DNA of 58,546 nt. Source: Rikenellaceae bacterium (GTDB taxonomy: Bacteria > Bacteroidota > Bacteroidia > Bacteroidales > Rikenellaceae). The stretch is taken from the NCBI GenBank assembly GCA_015059685.1, contig SUZW01000013.1:1-58546 (forward strand). The letters run 5' to 3'. The notes below the pieces were generated by a model, which was not told the origin of the DNA, made no database searches, and saw nothing but the letters and a program-made list of their open reading frames with translations. The translations under genes were made by a program, and so were the position numbers. Positions 1-8,315 of this stretch are shown in pieces (position 1 is the first letter of the stretch; the number at the start of each line of letters is the position of its first letter).

Positions 1-988
1 GGGTATGTTCTCGATGATGAACTACTACCTCCCATTGCAGGGTATCGCTTCGATGCACTGCTCGGCTAACACCAACGAGAAGGGCGAGACCGCTATCTTC
101 TTCGGTCTTTCGGGTACAGGTAAGACTACCCTCTCGACAGATCCAAAGCGTCAGCTTATCGGTGACGACGAGCACGGTTGGGACGACAACGGTATCTTCA
201 ACTTCGAGGGTGGTTGCTACGCAAAGGTTATCAAGCTCGACAAGGAGTCGGAGCCAGATATCTACAACGCTATCAAGCGTGACGCTCTCTTGGAGAATGT
301 AACTGTTGATGAGAACGGCAAGATCGACTTCAACGATAAGAGCGTAACCGAGAACACTCGTGTTTCGTACCCTATCTACCACATCAACAACATCGTATCG
401 CCAATCTCGGCTGCTCCGGCTGCCAAGAATGTTATCTTCCTCTCGGCTGATGCATTCGGTGTGTTGCCTCCGGTTTCGATTTTGACTCCAGAGCAGACCA
501 AGTACTACTTCCTCTCGGGCTTCACCGCAAAGTTGGCAGGTACCGAGCGTGGTATCACCGAGCCTACTCCAACATTCTCGGCTTGCTTCGGTCAGGCATT
601 CCTCGAGTTGCACCCAACAAAATACGCCGAGGAGCTCGTTAAGCGTATGGAGAAGAGCGGTGCGAAGGCATACCTCGTGAACACAGGTTGGAACGGTACC
701 GGCAAGCGTATCTCTATCAAGGATACTCGTGGTATCATCGACGCTATCCTCGATGGCGCAATCCTGGAGGCTCCAACCAAGAAGATCCCTGTATTCGACT
801 TTGAGGTTCCAACAGCTTTGCCAGGCGTAGATCCTGCAATTCTCGATCCTCGTGACACCTATGCTGATGTTGCAGAGTGGGAGAAGAAGGCAGAGGACTT
901 GGCTGGTCGCTTCATCAAGAACTTCAACAAGTACACTACAAACGAGGCAGGTAAGGCTCTTGTAGCAGCAGGTCCACACCTCGAGTAA
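1..988 (+). CDS. pckA: Phosphoenolpyruvate carboxykinase (ATP), C-terminal part
   Basis: ATP-dependent PEP carboxykinase interconverts oxaloacetate + ATP and PEP + CO2 + ADP in the cytosol. In fermenting Bacteroidales it usually runs toward CO2 fixation on the succinate route. The frame is open from base 2, so the gene begins upstream of the window; the ATG at 5 is internal. Visible are the kinase-1a loop GLSGTGKT (about residue 37 of the visible part), the metal-binding IGDDEHGW motif, [10 protein letters not shown] and the TRVSYP and [10 protein letters not shown] segments typical of the ATP form. About 327 residues are present, so roughly the last 60% of a normal 530-540-residue enzyme. 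The reading frame is intact to its TAA. A strong nested inverted repeat follows. Confidence 0.97.
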   Translation, partial: GMFSMMNYYLPLQGIASMHCSANTNEKGETAIFFGLSGTGKTTLSTDPKRQLIGDDEHGWDDNGIFNFEGGCYAKVIKLDKESEPDIYNAIKRDALLENVTVDENGKIDFNDKSVTENTRVSYPIYHINNIVSPISAAPAAKNVIFLSADAFGVLPPVSILTPEQTKYYFLSGFTAKLAGTERGITEPTPTFSACFGQAFLELHPTKYAEELVKRMEKSGAKAYLVNTGWNGTGKRISIKDTRGIIDAILDGAILEAPTKKIPVFDFEVPTALPGVDPAILDPRDTYADVAEWEKKAEDLAGRFIKNFNKYTTNEAGKALVAAGPHLE

Positions 989-993
989 AAATG

Positions 994-1104
994 TTTTAAG
1001 GGGCATTTGCTTCCTTATCTTCAAAAAATGAGATGGTTACATACTTCGGTATGCGCCCATCTCATTTTTCTTTGATAGCGTTACAACTACCCCTTAAAAG
1101 CTTT
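994..1104. terminator. Nested inverted repeat / bidirectional terminator after pckA
   Basis: Outer arms TTTTAAGGGG (994-1003) and CCCCTTAAAA (1090-1099) enclose a 13-bp stem (1024-1036 with 1057-1069). Inside that sits a small hairpin CATAC-TTCG-GTATG (1040-1053) with a UUCG tetraloop. T runs follow on both sides, so it can end both pckA and the converging EnvC-like gene. Its architecture recurs at 45949-46053 and 49596-49700. Confidence 0.7.
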
Positions 1105-1218
1105 TTTACTTTGGTACAAAATTCCCTCCTTCATCTCTGATTTTTTGTCGAGGAGCATATCAACAACAAAGACGGACCCTTTTTCAGAGTCCGTCTTTAC
1201 TTTCGCTATAGCACCCCC

Positions 1219-2343
1219 CTACTCCTTCTTGAAGCAGTTGGCAGCCGACATCTTTATCTCCGGAGATGGGGCGTAGATACCGAATACAATCTTATACTCA
1301 AGCTCCATAGTCGAGATATTCACAGCCGAGCCGATAGTGCCGATACGCTGGTCACGACGCACAATGGCACCCTTGGCCACCGACACGGCCGAGAGGTTGG
1401 CGTACGAGGTGATATACTCTCCGTGGGCGATATATACATCGTATTTGTTGTTCACCTTATTGCGCTTCACATCGACAACCTTACCCTCGTAAATCGAGAT
1501 TACGGCAGCCCCCTCCTTACCTGTTATCTCGGCCATGTTGCCCTTGTATCGCTTCACACGGCCTCCGACAACCGGAAGATGCAGGTTTTTGGTCATATTC
1601 GAGAATGAGGCTCCCGCCTTATTGCCCTTTGTGAGTTTGCGCAACTGCTTGATTGCTGCATTTAGCTTATCCTCGTGCTCCATCTTCGAGCGCATCACAC
1701 TCTGCTGCTTCGACGACATCGAGCTGATAGCCCTCTTGGCCGAGGACATATCGGCACGCAGCTTCTTGCGTTGGTTATCCAGACGACGCTTCGTGGCCGA
1801 GAGTTCATCTTTGCGCTTGGCCAACTTCGCACGCTCCACCTGCACATCCTTACGCACTGCAGCCACTCGCCTCATCTCCGCCACACGATACTCCGTAGCA
1901 ACTCGCAGCATAGCTATGCGCCTTGCTATCTCTGCAGCCGAGCGTGCCGAAAAGAGGAAGGTGAGGTGGTTGTGGAAGCGGTAGTTGCGATAGGCGGCAC
2001 GCACCAACTCCCGAGCATTCTGCTCGAGTGTCGTAAGTTGTCCGCCAAGCTCCTTGAGTCGTCGCTCCGAGTTGCGCACCTCGATAGTGAGCTGCTTTAT
2101 TTGGCGTGAGGTCTCACGAATAAGAGCGTTACGCCTCTCTATCTGCTTGGTGAGCGAGCGCACCTGCTTCTCGGCCGAGGCCTTGCTCTTCTTGAGTTGC
2201 GCCAACTGTCGCTCCTCACGAGCAATGCTGCGCTCGAGGTTGGCTATAACCTTTTTCTGCTGCTCAATCTTGCTCGTCTGCGCCATAACGGGCGACAGCA
2301 ACACAAACAGCATCAGGGTTAGTATGTAGAGTCGCTTCAACAT
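1219..2343 (-). CDS. EnvC-like murein hydrolase activator (coiled coil + degenerate LytM domain)
   Basis: The 374-residue protein starts with a signal peptide ending near MAQ (about residues 1-22). A long Lys/Arg/Glu/Gln-rich coiled coil spans about 25-245, and a C-terminal peptidase M23/LytM-like domain about 255-365. The domain keeps the fold signature (YANLSAVSVAKG, IGTIGS) but the zinc ligands are mostly gone: the usual HxxxD-type first ligand is replaced around GNMAEITG, and the final HxH reads LEYKI. By family knowledge such proteins are periplasmic activators of cell-wall amidases in division rather than peptidases. Its start is 6 nt after the TPR gene, so the two are one transcript. 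The exact partner is unknown. Confidence 0.85.
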   Translation of the reverse strand: MLKRLYILTLMLFVLLSPVMAQTSKIEQQKKVIANLERSIAREERQLAQLKKSKASAEKQVRSLTKQIERRNALIRETSRQIKQLTIEVRNSERRLKELGGQLTTLEQNARELVRAAYRNYRFHNHLTFLFSARSAAEIARRIAMLRVATEYRVAEMRRVAAVRKDVQVERAKLAKRKDELSATKRRLDNQRKKLRADMSSAKRAISSMSSKQQSVMRSKMEHEDKLNAAIKQLRKLTKGNKAGASFSNMTKNLHLPVVGGRVKRYKGNMAEITGKEGAAVISIYEGKVVDVKRNKVNNKYDVYIAHGEYITSYANLSAVSVAKGAIVRRDQRIGTIGSAVNISTMELEYKIVFGIYAPSPEIKMSAANCFKKE

Positions 2344-2349
2344 CTATTT

Positions 2350-4047
2350 TTACCTTTTTTGCGGTTTCTCTTCGGGCATAAATCGTCGCTCTATCTCCTT
2401 GGCATCTGCGCCTCGCTCCAACGCCTTACGCCAGTAGGTCTTTGCCATAAAATCCTCGCCCAAGGCGTGCAGTATATCGCCATAGTGCAGGGCAAGCTCC
2501 GCAGAGTTGTGGCGGTCGAGCGACAACGCCTGCTGCATATACTTTTTAGCCTCCTCGTAGCGTCCCAACTTATAGAGCACCCACGCCATCGTATCGAGGT
2601 AGGTGGAGTTACCCTTCGAGAGAGCCAACGCCCTCGTTATCATCGCCAGAGCCTGCTCCAGCCTTTTCCCCTCGACCGAGAGGAAGTAGGCGTAGTTGTT
2701 CAGTGCCATCGAGTTGTCACCAAAGTAGTGCAGAGCCTTCTCGTAGGCCTTATAGCAGCGTTTCATATCTTTGCGAAGATGCTCCGTATCTCCGATTGTG
2801 CTCCACAGCTCACTGCGCAGCGTGTCATTCTCGGCATACTTCAACGCCTCGTGAAAGAGCGTTATGGCATCGTCGTATCGCTCCTGCTGCGCCAACATCG
2901 CACCTCGAAAGTGCAACATCGACGAGCTTCGAGGAAAGGCGTGCAGAGCGAGTGTCGTGTAGTGCTCCACCGAGTCGGCACGATTGAGGTGGTTCTCAAT
3001 CTCGATAATACGCACAAACTCATCCAACTTCGGAGCCTTGTAATCGACAAGTTGCTTGTAGAGTCGCAGTGCCTCCTCCACCTCGCCCGAGAGGATAAGG
3101 TGACGGGCATAGAGCTCCGATATCTCACGATTTGCCGGGTTTTGGATAAACAACTGCTTGATAAGCCCATCGTACTGCACATAGAAGCGACGGTAGGCTT
3201 TCATATCTGTCGCAAGCCCTTTCCACAGCCTTATCTTCTCCACAACGGGCATGGCCGAACTGCCAAACACCCTCTCCAAAGTTGCGAGGTAGGCACCGAC
3301 ATCGTTGTGCTTCTGGTAAAACTCCCCCAATGCCAACCACGGAGCCACCGCCAACGAATCTATAGCTATGGCGTTGTGCAACGACACAAGAGCCAACGAG
3401 TCACGATGCGTTGCCGCATATATCTCGGCCAAAGCTATATGGTTATCTGCCAAGTATGGTGCCTCGGCTATTGCGGCACGGGCATCGGCCTCGGCAGCGA
3501 GGGTCTGTCCCCTCTTCAGGAGGTAGTATTGGCGTATCCGCCCAAGCGGTGCAATGCGCCCGAAGCGCACCTCGGCAGTATCCAACACTGCCAACGCCTC
3601 TGTGGTGCGGTTGTCGGCATCAAGCAAGATGGCCAAAATACGATAGTGGTCCGGCTCGGTGCTGCGATGCACAATCTTCTCGAATACAGGTATCGCCCTG
3701 CGATACTCCCCGCCCTGCACCAACGCCCGACCATAATCTTCGAGGTAGTAGCGGTTGGTGGTATCGGCAAGGTAGGCCCTCTCCGAGTATTCGATGGCAC
3801 TCTTCTCGACACGGGTAAGGCGCGAGAGCAGATTTAGTGCCGGAGCGTAGTTCGAGTCCTGCTGAAATATCGCTTCGATGGCCGCAATAGTGGCGATGGT
3901 ATCTTTGTGAATGGTGAAAGATTTTATCGCCTCGGCATACAGTTCCGATATGGGGCGTTGCGAACCTTTTTGGCGTGAGGCTCTATGCTGCGGAACAAAT
4001 CCGCAACACAGCAACACAACCACCAATATCGCAATCCCCTTCTTCAC
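2350..4047 (-). CDS. Tetratricopeptide-repeat protein, exported
   Basis: A 565-residue protein with an N-terminal hydrophobic export signal (a run of Val/Leu ending in CCGF, residues about 5-18) followed by TPR-type helical repeats over most of the length. It is probably exported, perhaps a lipoprotein, although the lipobox is a poor match. The start codon is GTG. TPR arrays are protein-interaction scaffolds; no enzymatic domain is visible. It lies between pheS and the EnvC-like gene in the same orientation, separated from the latter by 6 nt, which suggests an envelope or division role. The specific function is not recognisable. Confidence 0.8.
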   Translation of the reverse strand: MKKGIAILVVVLLCCGFVPQHRASRQKGSQRPISELYAEAIKSFTIHKDTIATIAAIEAIFQQDSNYAPALNLLSRLTRVEKSAIEYSERAYLADTTNRYYLEDYGRALVQGGEYRRAIPVFEKIVHRSTEPDHYRILAILLDADNRTTEALAVLDTAEVRFGRIAPLGRIRQYYLLKRGQTLAAEADARAAIAEAPYLADNHIALAEIYAATHRDSLALVSLHNAIAIDSLAVAPWLALGEFYQKHNDVGAYLATLERVFGSSAMPVVEKIRLWKGLATDMKAYRRFYVQYDGLIKQLFIQNPANREISELYARHLILSGEVEEALRLYKQLVDYKAPKLDEFVRIIEIENHLNRADSVEHYTTLALHAFPRSSSMLHFRGAMLAQQERYDDAITLFHEALKYAENDTLRSELWSTIGDTEHLRKDMKRCYKAYEKALHYFGDNSMALNNYAYFLSVEGKRLEQALAMITRALALSKGNSTYLDTMAWVLYKLGRYEEAKKYMQQALSLDRHNSAELALHYGDILHALGEDFMAKTYWRKALERGADAKEIERRFMPEEKPQKR

Positions 4048-4066
4048 TAACCGAAAGCTCTTAAAC

Positions 4067-4099
4067 CCCTAACGACACTAACGCCTCTAACGACACTAA
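4067..4099. repeat. 9-bp tandem repeat (CTAACGNCN) abutting pheS stop
   Basis: Three to four 9-bp units (CTAACGACA, CTAACGCCT, CTAACGACA) lie immediately next to the pheS stop codon. The reverse complement, GTTAGRGGC, is the same word that forms arrays at 5810-5845 and 54315-54345. This is therefore a short bare copy of the family described at 5772-6001. Confidence 0.75.
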
Positions 4100-5140
4100 T
4101 TACAACACCGAGTCGAACTGGTGGAGGAAGCGCACATCATTCTCGAAGTAGAGTCGCAAGTCCTTCACACCGAACTTCAACATCGCAATACGCTCAACTC
4201 CCATACCAAACGCAAAGCCCGAGTACTCCTTCGGGTCGATGCCGTTGGCCTCCAAGACATTAGGATCGACCATACCGCAACCCATAATCTCCAACCAACC
4301 CGTACCCTTACATACAGGGCAACCCTTGCCACCGCAGAGGTTGCACGACACATCCACCTCGGCCGAAGGCTCGGTGAATGGGAAGTACGACGGGCGCATA
4401 CGGATCTCGGTCTTCTCGCCAAAGAGCTCCTTTGCGAAGTACATCAACGACTGCTTCATATCGGCAAACGATACATTCTTGTCGATATATAGGCCCTCAA
4501 CTTGGTGGAAGATGCAGTGCGCACGGTACGAGATGGCCTCGTTACGGAATACTCGACCTGGGCATATCACACGAATTGGGGGCTCCTGGCGCTGCATGGT
4601 ACGCACCTGTATAGACGAGGTGTGGGTACGCAACAGCACATCATCGGCCGAAGGCTCCTTGCCGGCCTTCTCCACGAAGAAGGTATCCTGCATATCTCGT
4701 GCAGGGTGCTCCATCGGGAAGTTCAGGCGCGAGAAGACATGGTTGTCATCCTCAATCTCGGGACCATCAGCCACGGTGTAGCCAAGGCGAGAGAAGATAT
4801 CTATAATCTCCTGCTTCACAAGCGATATCGGGTGACGAGAGCCAAGCTGCTCGGCCGAGCCCGGGCGTGACATATCGTCAATCTGCGGAGCCGAAGCCAC
4901 CTGATTTTCGAGTGCCTCCTTCTGCTCGTTAATCTTTGCCAAGATACTATTTTTCAAGGCGTTGAGTTTTTGTCCGAACTCACGCTTCTGCTCGGGAGCC
5001 ACACTCTTGAACTCCTCCATCAGGGCCGTCATCTCGCCCTTCTTACCCACCATACGAATACGGAAATCCTCGATTTCGGCAAGGCTCTTTGGTGCAAAGG
5101 CCTCGACTTCGGCAGTAAGAGCTGTAATTTTGTTAATCAT
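4100..5140 (-). CDS. pheS: Phenylalanyl-tRNA synthetase alpha subunit
   Basis: PheS (346 residues) forms the alpha2-beta2 enzyme that charges tRNA-Phe; the beta subunit is not in the window. It has an N-terminal coiled coil (about 1-95) and a class II catalytic core with HPARDMQDTFF (motif 1 region), PIRVICPGRVFRNE (motif 2) and GMGVERIAMLKFG (motif 3). An insert with four cysteines (CNLCGGKGCPVC) looks like a zinc ribbon. I start at the ATG at 5140 (MINKITAL), because the longer reading frame would begin on top of the -7 promoter element at 5224-5231 and its extra 28 residues do not resemble the family. Confidence 0.96.
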   Translation of the reverse strand: MINKITALTAEVEAFAPKSLAEIEDFRIRMVGKKGEMTALMEEFKSVAPEQKREFGQKLNALKNSILAKINEQKEALENQVASAPQIDDMSRPGSAEQLGSRHPISLVKQEIIDIFSRLGYTVADGPEIEDDNHVFSRLNFPMEHPARDMQDTFFVEKAGKEPSADDVLLRTHTSSIQVRTMQRQEPPIRVICPGRVFRNEAISYRAHCIFHQVEGLYIDKNVSFADMKQSLMYFAKELFGEKTEIRMRPSYFPFTEPSAEVDVSCNLCGGKGCPVCKGTGWLEIMGCGMVDPNVLEANGIDPKEYSGFAFGMGVERIAMLKFGVKDLRLYFENDVRFLHQFDSVL

Positions 5141-5223
5141 CGTTCTGTATATTTTTGTACTATAAACTTCTATTTCCTCTGCGCCCACACGCCCATAGGC
5201 GCACACGGGTGCACAATACGCCA

Positions 5224-5231
5224 CAAAGTTA
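5224..5231 (-). promoter_or_regulatory. Probable pheS promoter -7 element
   Basis: On the minus strand this reads TAACTTTG, a match to the Bacteroidetes TAnnTTTG box, about 84 nt upstream of the chosen pheS ATG. No clear -33 TTTG is seen at the expected spacing. The leader between it and the ATG contains an imperfect GC-rich hairpin (about 5184-5216) of unknown importance. Confidence 0.5.
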
Positions 5232-5355
5232 GCAAAACAAATCGATTTTCACCCTGCCACCCGCCTAATTTTTACACAAAACCAGAAAACAAAGCCACGC
5301 TCCACCTCTGAAAATGGAGAATATTTCTCAAAAAAGTAAAAAAAGTGCGATAAAT

Positions 5356-5386
5356 TTTGTCCGTTTCAAATTTTTGCGTACCTTTG
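5356..5386 (+). promoter_or_regulatory. Promoter of tRNA-Leu
   Basis: TTTG (5356-5359), a 19-nt spacer, and TACCTTTG (5379-5386) match both parts of the Bacteroidetes housekeeping promoter with ideal spacing. They lie 33 nt upstream of the mature tRNA 5' end. Confidence 0.8.
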
Positions 5387-5418
5387 CCACGCTGATTTGA
5401 AGAAATCGGCACCTCAAA

Positions 5419-5502
5419 GCCCAGGTGGTGGAATTGGTAGACACGCTACTTTGAGGGGGTAGTGGGCATTAGCCCGTGTGAGTTCGAGTCTCGTCCTGGG
5501 CA
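5419..5502 (+). tRNA. tRNA-Leu (anticodon GAG)
   Basis: An 84-nt class II tRNA. The acceptor stem is GCCCAGG/CCTGGGC with discriminator A. The D-arm contains GGTGGAATTGGTAGAC. The anticodon stem CTACT/GGTAG carries the loop TTGAGGG, giving anticodon GAG (reads CUC/CUU). There is a long variable arm and a T-arm with GAGTTCGAGTCTC. The 3' CCA is not encoded. It stands alone between its own promoter and a strong terminator. Confidence 0.95.
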
Positions 5503-5505
5503 CTA

Positions 5506-5538
5506 AAACCGCTGAACGAAAGTTCAGTGGTTTTTTTG
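5506..5538 (+). terminator. Intrinsic terminator of tRNA-Leu
   Basis: A 9-bp core stem CCGCTGAAC/GTTCAGTGG, extendable by AA/TT pairs, with a GAAA tetraloop and followed by eight T residues, directly after the tRNA. Confidence 0.9.
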
Positions 5539-5771
5539 TTGCCCGACGAGACTCGTTCAGCTTGTGGCGCCTCGGCAGACTTGTCTGCGTGTTGTGTCGG
5601 TGGTGCATCGCTTTGCGATTACGATGCAAAGAGCCGATACCGCCAAGTAAATAGATTTTCTTGTCAGTATCGACTCTTCACATCAGACCTTCGGTCTTGC
5701 ACCACTGCCCTACCTCTTGGTCTGCTCTCGGCTGCTGCAGCCGGTCGAGTCCTGTGGTTTGGAAAAAAGTT

Positions 5772-6001
5772 GGTGGGACTCTGGAGGTTGTCGGGGCGCA
5801 GGTTTTTTAGGGGCGTTAGAGGCGTTAGGGTCGTTAGGGGTGCGCTTGAGGTTTTAGGTGGTGGGAACTCTTGAGGTGGTTGGTGGCGCAAGTAAAATAA
5901 GGGTTAGTAAGGGCTAGTAACGGCTAGTAAAGAAGGCGCTATACCCTTACTGGCCCTTAATAGCCCTTACTGGCCGTTACTGGCCCTTATCAGATTGCGC
6001 C
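5772..6001. repeat. Composite GCGC-bracketed tandem-word element (gene-free stretch 5539-6006)
   Basis: No gene is supported between the tRNA terminator and galM. From 5772 there are two head modules of the form GTGGGRACTCT-GAGGT...GGCGCARG (5773 and 5859). The first is followed by 9-bp words GTTAGRGGC/GTTAGGGTC ending in GGTGCGC. The second is followed by 10-bp words (TAGTAAGGGC, TAGTAACGGC) ending in AAGGCGC. A mirrored array then reads TTACTGGCCC/TTAATAGCCC and ends TTGCGCC at 6001. Related copies lie at 15393, 36488, 49421, 54277, 54364 and 54632. Bases 5539-5771 hold no recognisable feature. Confidence 0.75.
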
Positions 6002-6006
6002 AGCTC

Positions 6007-7059
6007 TCAACTCTCCACCTCGAACTTATAGATTGTCTGCTCGTGGTAGTGCTCGCCCTTGTGGAGCATAATCGAAGGGAAGTGCGGGTTGTTCACCGCA
6101 TCGACAAAGCCTTGGCACTCAACGGCTATGCCCGCATAGTTGGCGTAGCGGCCACCCGACAAAGTCTCGGGACAGTTTATCGACAACTTGTTACCCGTAT
6201 AGACCATACAGCCAGCCTGTGTCGAGAGGAAGCGCACGGCACGGCCGCTCTTCCTGTCACGCAACAAGCCAACCTCTTGCAGGGTGCCCTTCTGCCAATT
6301 ATCACGAGGGAAGAAGTGGCCATAGCCACCCTTCTTGTCGATATTTTGGTACTCGGAGGCGATATCGTCACCAAAGCGTCGCCACGACGAGAAGTCAAGC
6401 GGTGTGCCCACGACATCGAGTATCTTGCCCGTAGGGATATGGTCGAGTGTCATCTCGAGAGAGGTTGTGCTGTGCAACTTCAACTCGTGGTCGAGAATAT
6501 CGCCCGAAGCCTCACCCGAGAGGTTCCAATAGGCGTGGTTTGTAAGCATAAAAGGTGTGGTACCGTCGCTATCGGCATCGTAGGTGAACGACAGCTCATC
6601 GTCATCACTCAAGGTGTAGCGCACCTCAACATCCACGGCACTCGGATAGTTCTGGTCGCCATCGGGCGAATGGAGCGAAAAGAGAACGCTCTCGCCCTCA
6701 ATCTTCGACTGCCACACGAGGTTGGCGTAGCCGCCCGTACCTCCGTGCAGGTGGTTGGCGAGGTTGTTTATCTCGAGCTGATAGACCTTGCCCTCGACCT
6801 CCAGGTGTCCAAGTTTTATGCGGTTGGCAACACGACCAACGGTCTTGCCGCAGGTTGCGCAGTCACCGATATAATCCTCGCCATGCTTGTAGCCCAACAG
6901 CACCTCGTCTAAATTACCGTTTCGGTCGGCAAAGCGGACTCCGCAAATTGTGGCTCCGACATTTGTCAGGCGCACCTCTGTGCCACGATTGTTTGTCAAA
7001 GTGTAGAGCAAAATCTGCTCTCCCGATGGAGCAACGCCCCAATTTTTAACCTCTATCAT
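6007..7059 (-). CDS. galM: Aldose 1-epimerase (mutarotase)
   Basis: A 350-residue GalM-family protein that equilibrates alpha and beta anomers of an aldose before isomerase or kinase steps. Family motifs visible: GKTVGRVANRI, NHLHGG (first catalytic-site His, about residue 103), TNHAYWNL (general-acid His, about 176) and IAVECQGFVDA (Glu base, about 315). No signal peptide, so cytoplasmic. It lies 12 nt downstream of the GntR regulator gene on the same strand and is probably cotranscribed with it, facing away from the sugar operon. The sugar it serves is not known. Confidence 0.92.
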   Translation of the reverse strand: MIEVKNWGVAPSGEQILLYTLTNNRGTEVRLTNVGATICGVRFADRNGNLDEVLLGYKHGEDYIGDCATCGKTVGRVANRIKLGHLEVEGKVYQLEINNLANHLHGGTGGYANLVWQSKIEGESVLFSLHSPDGDQNYPSAVDVEVRYTLSDDDELSFTYDADSDGTTPFMLTNHAYWNLSGEASGDILDHELKLHSTTSLEMTLDHIPTGKILDVVGTPLDFSSWRRFGDDIASEYQNIDKKGGYGHFFPRDNWQKGTLQEVGLLRDRKSGRAVRFLSTQAGCMVYTGNKLSINCPETLSGGRYANYAGIAVECQGFVDAVNNPHFPSIMLHKGEHYHEQTIYKFEVES

Positions 7060-7071
7060 AGTTTTCGCTCT

Positions 7072-8106
7072 CTAAAATGTCTTTCTTCGTGTGATGCGGA
7101 AGTCGCACTTCTTCTTATACATATTGTGCGAGAGTATCATCTCGGCTGCGGCCTGTCCCATCTGCTCAAAGTCGGTGGACACGGTTGTCAGACCACCCAA
7201 CAAAATCTCGCTCAAGTAGGACTCGTTGTAGGATATAACGCCTATATCCTTGCCTATCTCCAGCCCCTTCTCCTTGGCTCGACGGGCAATCTCGACAAGA
7301 CCGAACCCGAGCTGTCCATTGAGGAGGATATAGACACCTCCCGCCTGCATCATCTCGTCGGAGATATCGTAGAAGTACTCGACCTCGATACCTCGGTCGT
7401 GGCAGAAGCGGTCGATGCCCACAACTATCAACTGTCCATAGAGGCTCGAAGGGAGTATCACGACATTGAGTCGTTTGTAGCACTTCAGGTCGCTGCACAC
7501 CGAGTCGAGACAGCCGTATATATCGTTTGCCATATCCTGATACACTGCGCCATAGTTGCCCGGCAGCGACTTGAACCAATAGTCCAAGACCACGAGTTTG
7601 CGGTTTGGTATGCGTTTGAGCGACTTCAAGGCTCGAGCCTGCGTCTCGGGGTCGAGACGGAAGTGCGGTGTGACGATATAGTAGTCGTAGTTGTCGAGGG
7701 CACGGTCGATAAACTCATCGAAGAGTTCGGGGCTCTGGTTGTAGAGGTATATCGTAACCTCGGCCCTATTGCCCATCTTTGCCATAAAAGCATCGTAGAG
7801 TATCTGCTTGTATTGGCTCAACTTATCGAGCAGCATAAAAATCTTGATGCGACGATTGTTGCTCTGTGACGACACGAAGCAGCCCTTGCCGTGTACCGAC
7901 TCTATAAAGCCTCGCTCACGCAGCAACGAATAGACCTTCTTGACCGTCTCCTTCGAGATGTTGAGTTGAGCACTCAACTCGTTCATCGAGGGCAGAGGGT
8001 CACCGGCCTTGATGGTACCATCGTTGATACCCTGCTCGATATGGGATATCAACTGCTTGTAGATAGGGGCGTGTTGAGTAGCATCTACCGTAAAAATGTT
8101 GTTCAT
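7072..8106 (-). CDS. GntR-family transcriptional regulator with sugar-sensing domain
   Basis: A 344-residue protein. An N-terminal GntR winged helix (about 5-75) carries the typical PIYKQLISHIEQGI...GDPLPSMNELSAQLNISKE pattern. A C-terminal periplasmic-binding-protein/LacI-like effector domain (about 85-330) contains segments such as IGVISYNES and GQAAAEMIL. I start at the ATG at 8106; an ATG at 8127 would add seven residues. It is transcribed away from the MFS gene, and the shared control region holds a perfect palindrome (8149-8165) within the opposite promoter. The inference is that it controls the 8316-15334 genes in response to their sugar and also its own operon with galM. Confidence 0.88.
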   Translation of the reverse strand: MNNIFTVDATQHAPIYKQLISHIEQGINDGTIKAGDPLPSMNELSAQLNISKETVKKVYSLLRERGFIESVHGKGCFVSSQSNNRRIKIFMLLDKLSQYKQILYDAFMAKMGNRAEVTIYLYNQSPELFDEFIDRALDNYDYYIVTPHFRLDPETQARALKSLKRIPNRKLVVLDYWFKSLPGNYGAVYQDMANDIYGCLDSVCSDLKCYKRLNVVILPSSLYGQLIVVGIDRFCHDRGIEVEYFYDISDEMMQAGGVYILLNGQLGFGLVEIARRAKEKGLEIGKDIGVISYNESYLSEILLGGLTTVSTDFEQMGQAAAEMILSHNMYKKKCDFRITRRKTF

Positions 8107-8148
8107 TATAGTATTACTCTCTCTCATCACAAAAATTTATGATTTATA

Positions 8149-8179
8149 TTTTCGCATAGCGAAAAAAGTATTACCTTTG
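8149..8179 (+). promoter_or_regulatory. Promoter of MFS gene with embedded palindromic operator
   Basis: TACCTTTG (8172-8179) is a -7 element; TTTT at 8149-8152 is in the -33 position. The palindrome TTTTCGC-ATA-GCGAAAA (8149-8165) covers the -33 and spacer. That placement fits repression by the divergently encoded GntR protein. The 136-nt leader to the ATG at 8316 has no other recognisable element. Confidence 0.6.
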
Positions 8180-8315
8180 TACCATTGTGTATGGCTTGGC
8201 TGTGCGCAAAGTTATAAAAAAAGTTGAATAGTCCCAACTTTCGTTACGGTTGTTAGAGCTAAAAACAACTACTTAAAAGGGAGAAACACACTAAAAAATA
8301 GTAACTAAATAAATT

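Noticed and set aside
2359..3837. 492-codon open frame on the plus strand
   Set aside because: Antisense to the TPR protein; composition biased to Arg/Gln/Leu and no motifs.
5184..5216. Attenuator hairpin in the pheS leader
   Set aside because: The stem is imperfect and no leader peptide rich in Phe codons or T run was found, so it is not called as a regulator.
5527..5874. 115-codon open frame after tRNA-Leu
   Set aside because: It runs through the tRNA terminator and into the tandem-word repeats; no motif support.
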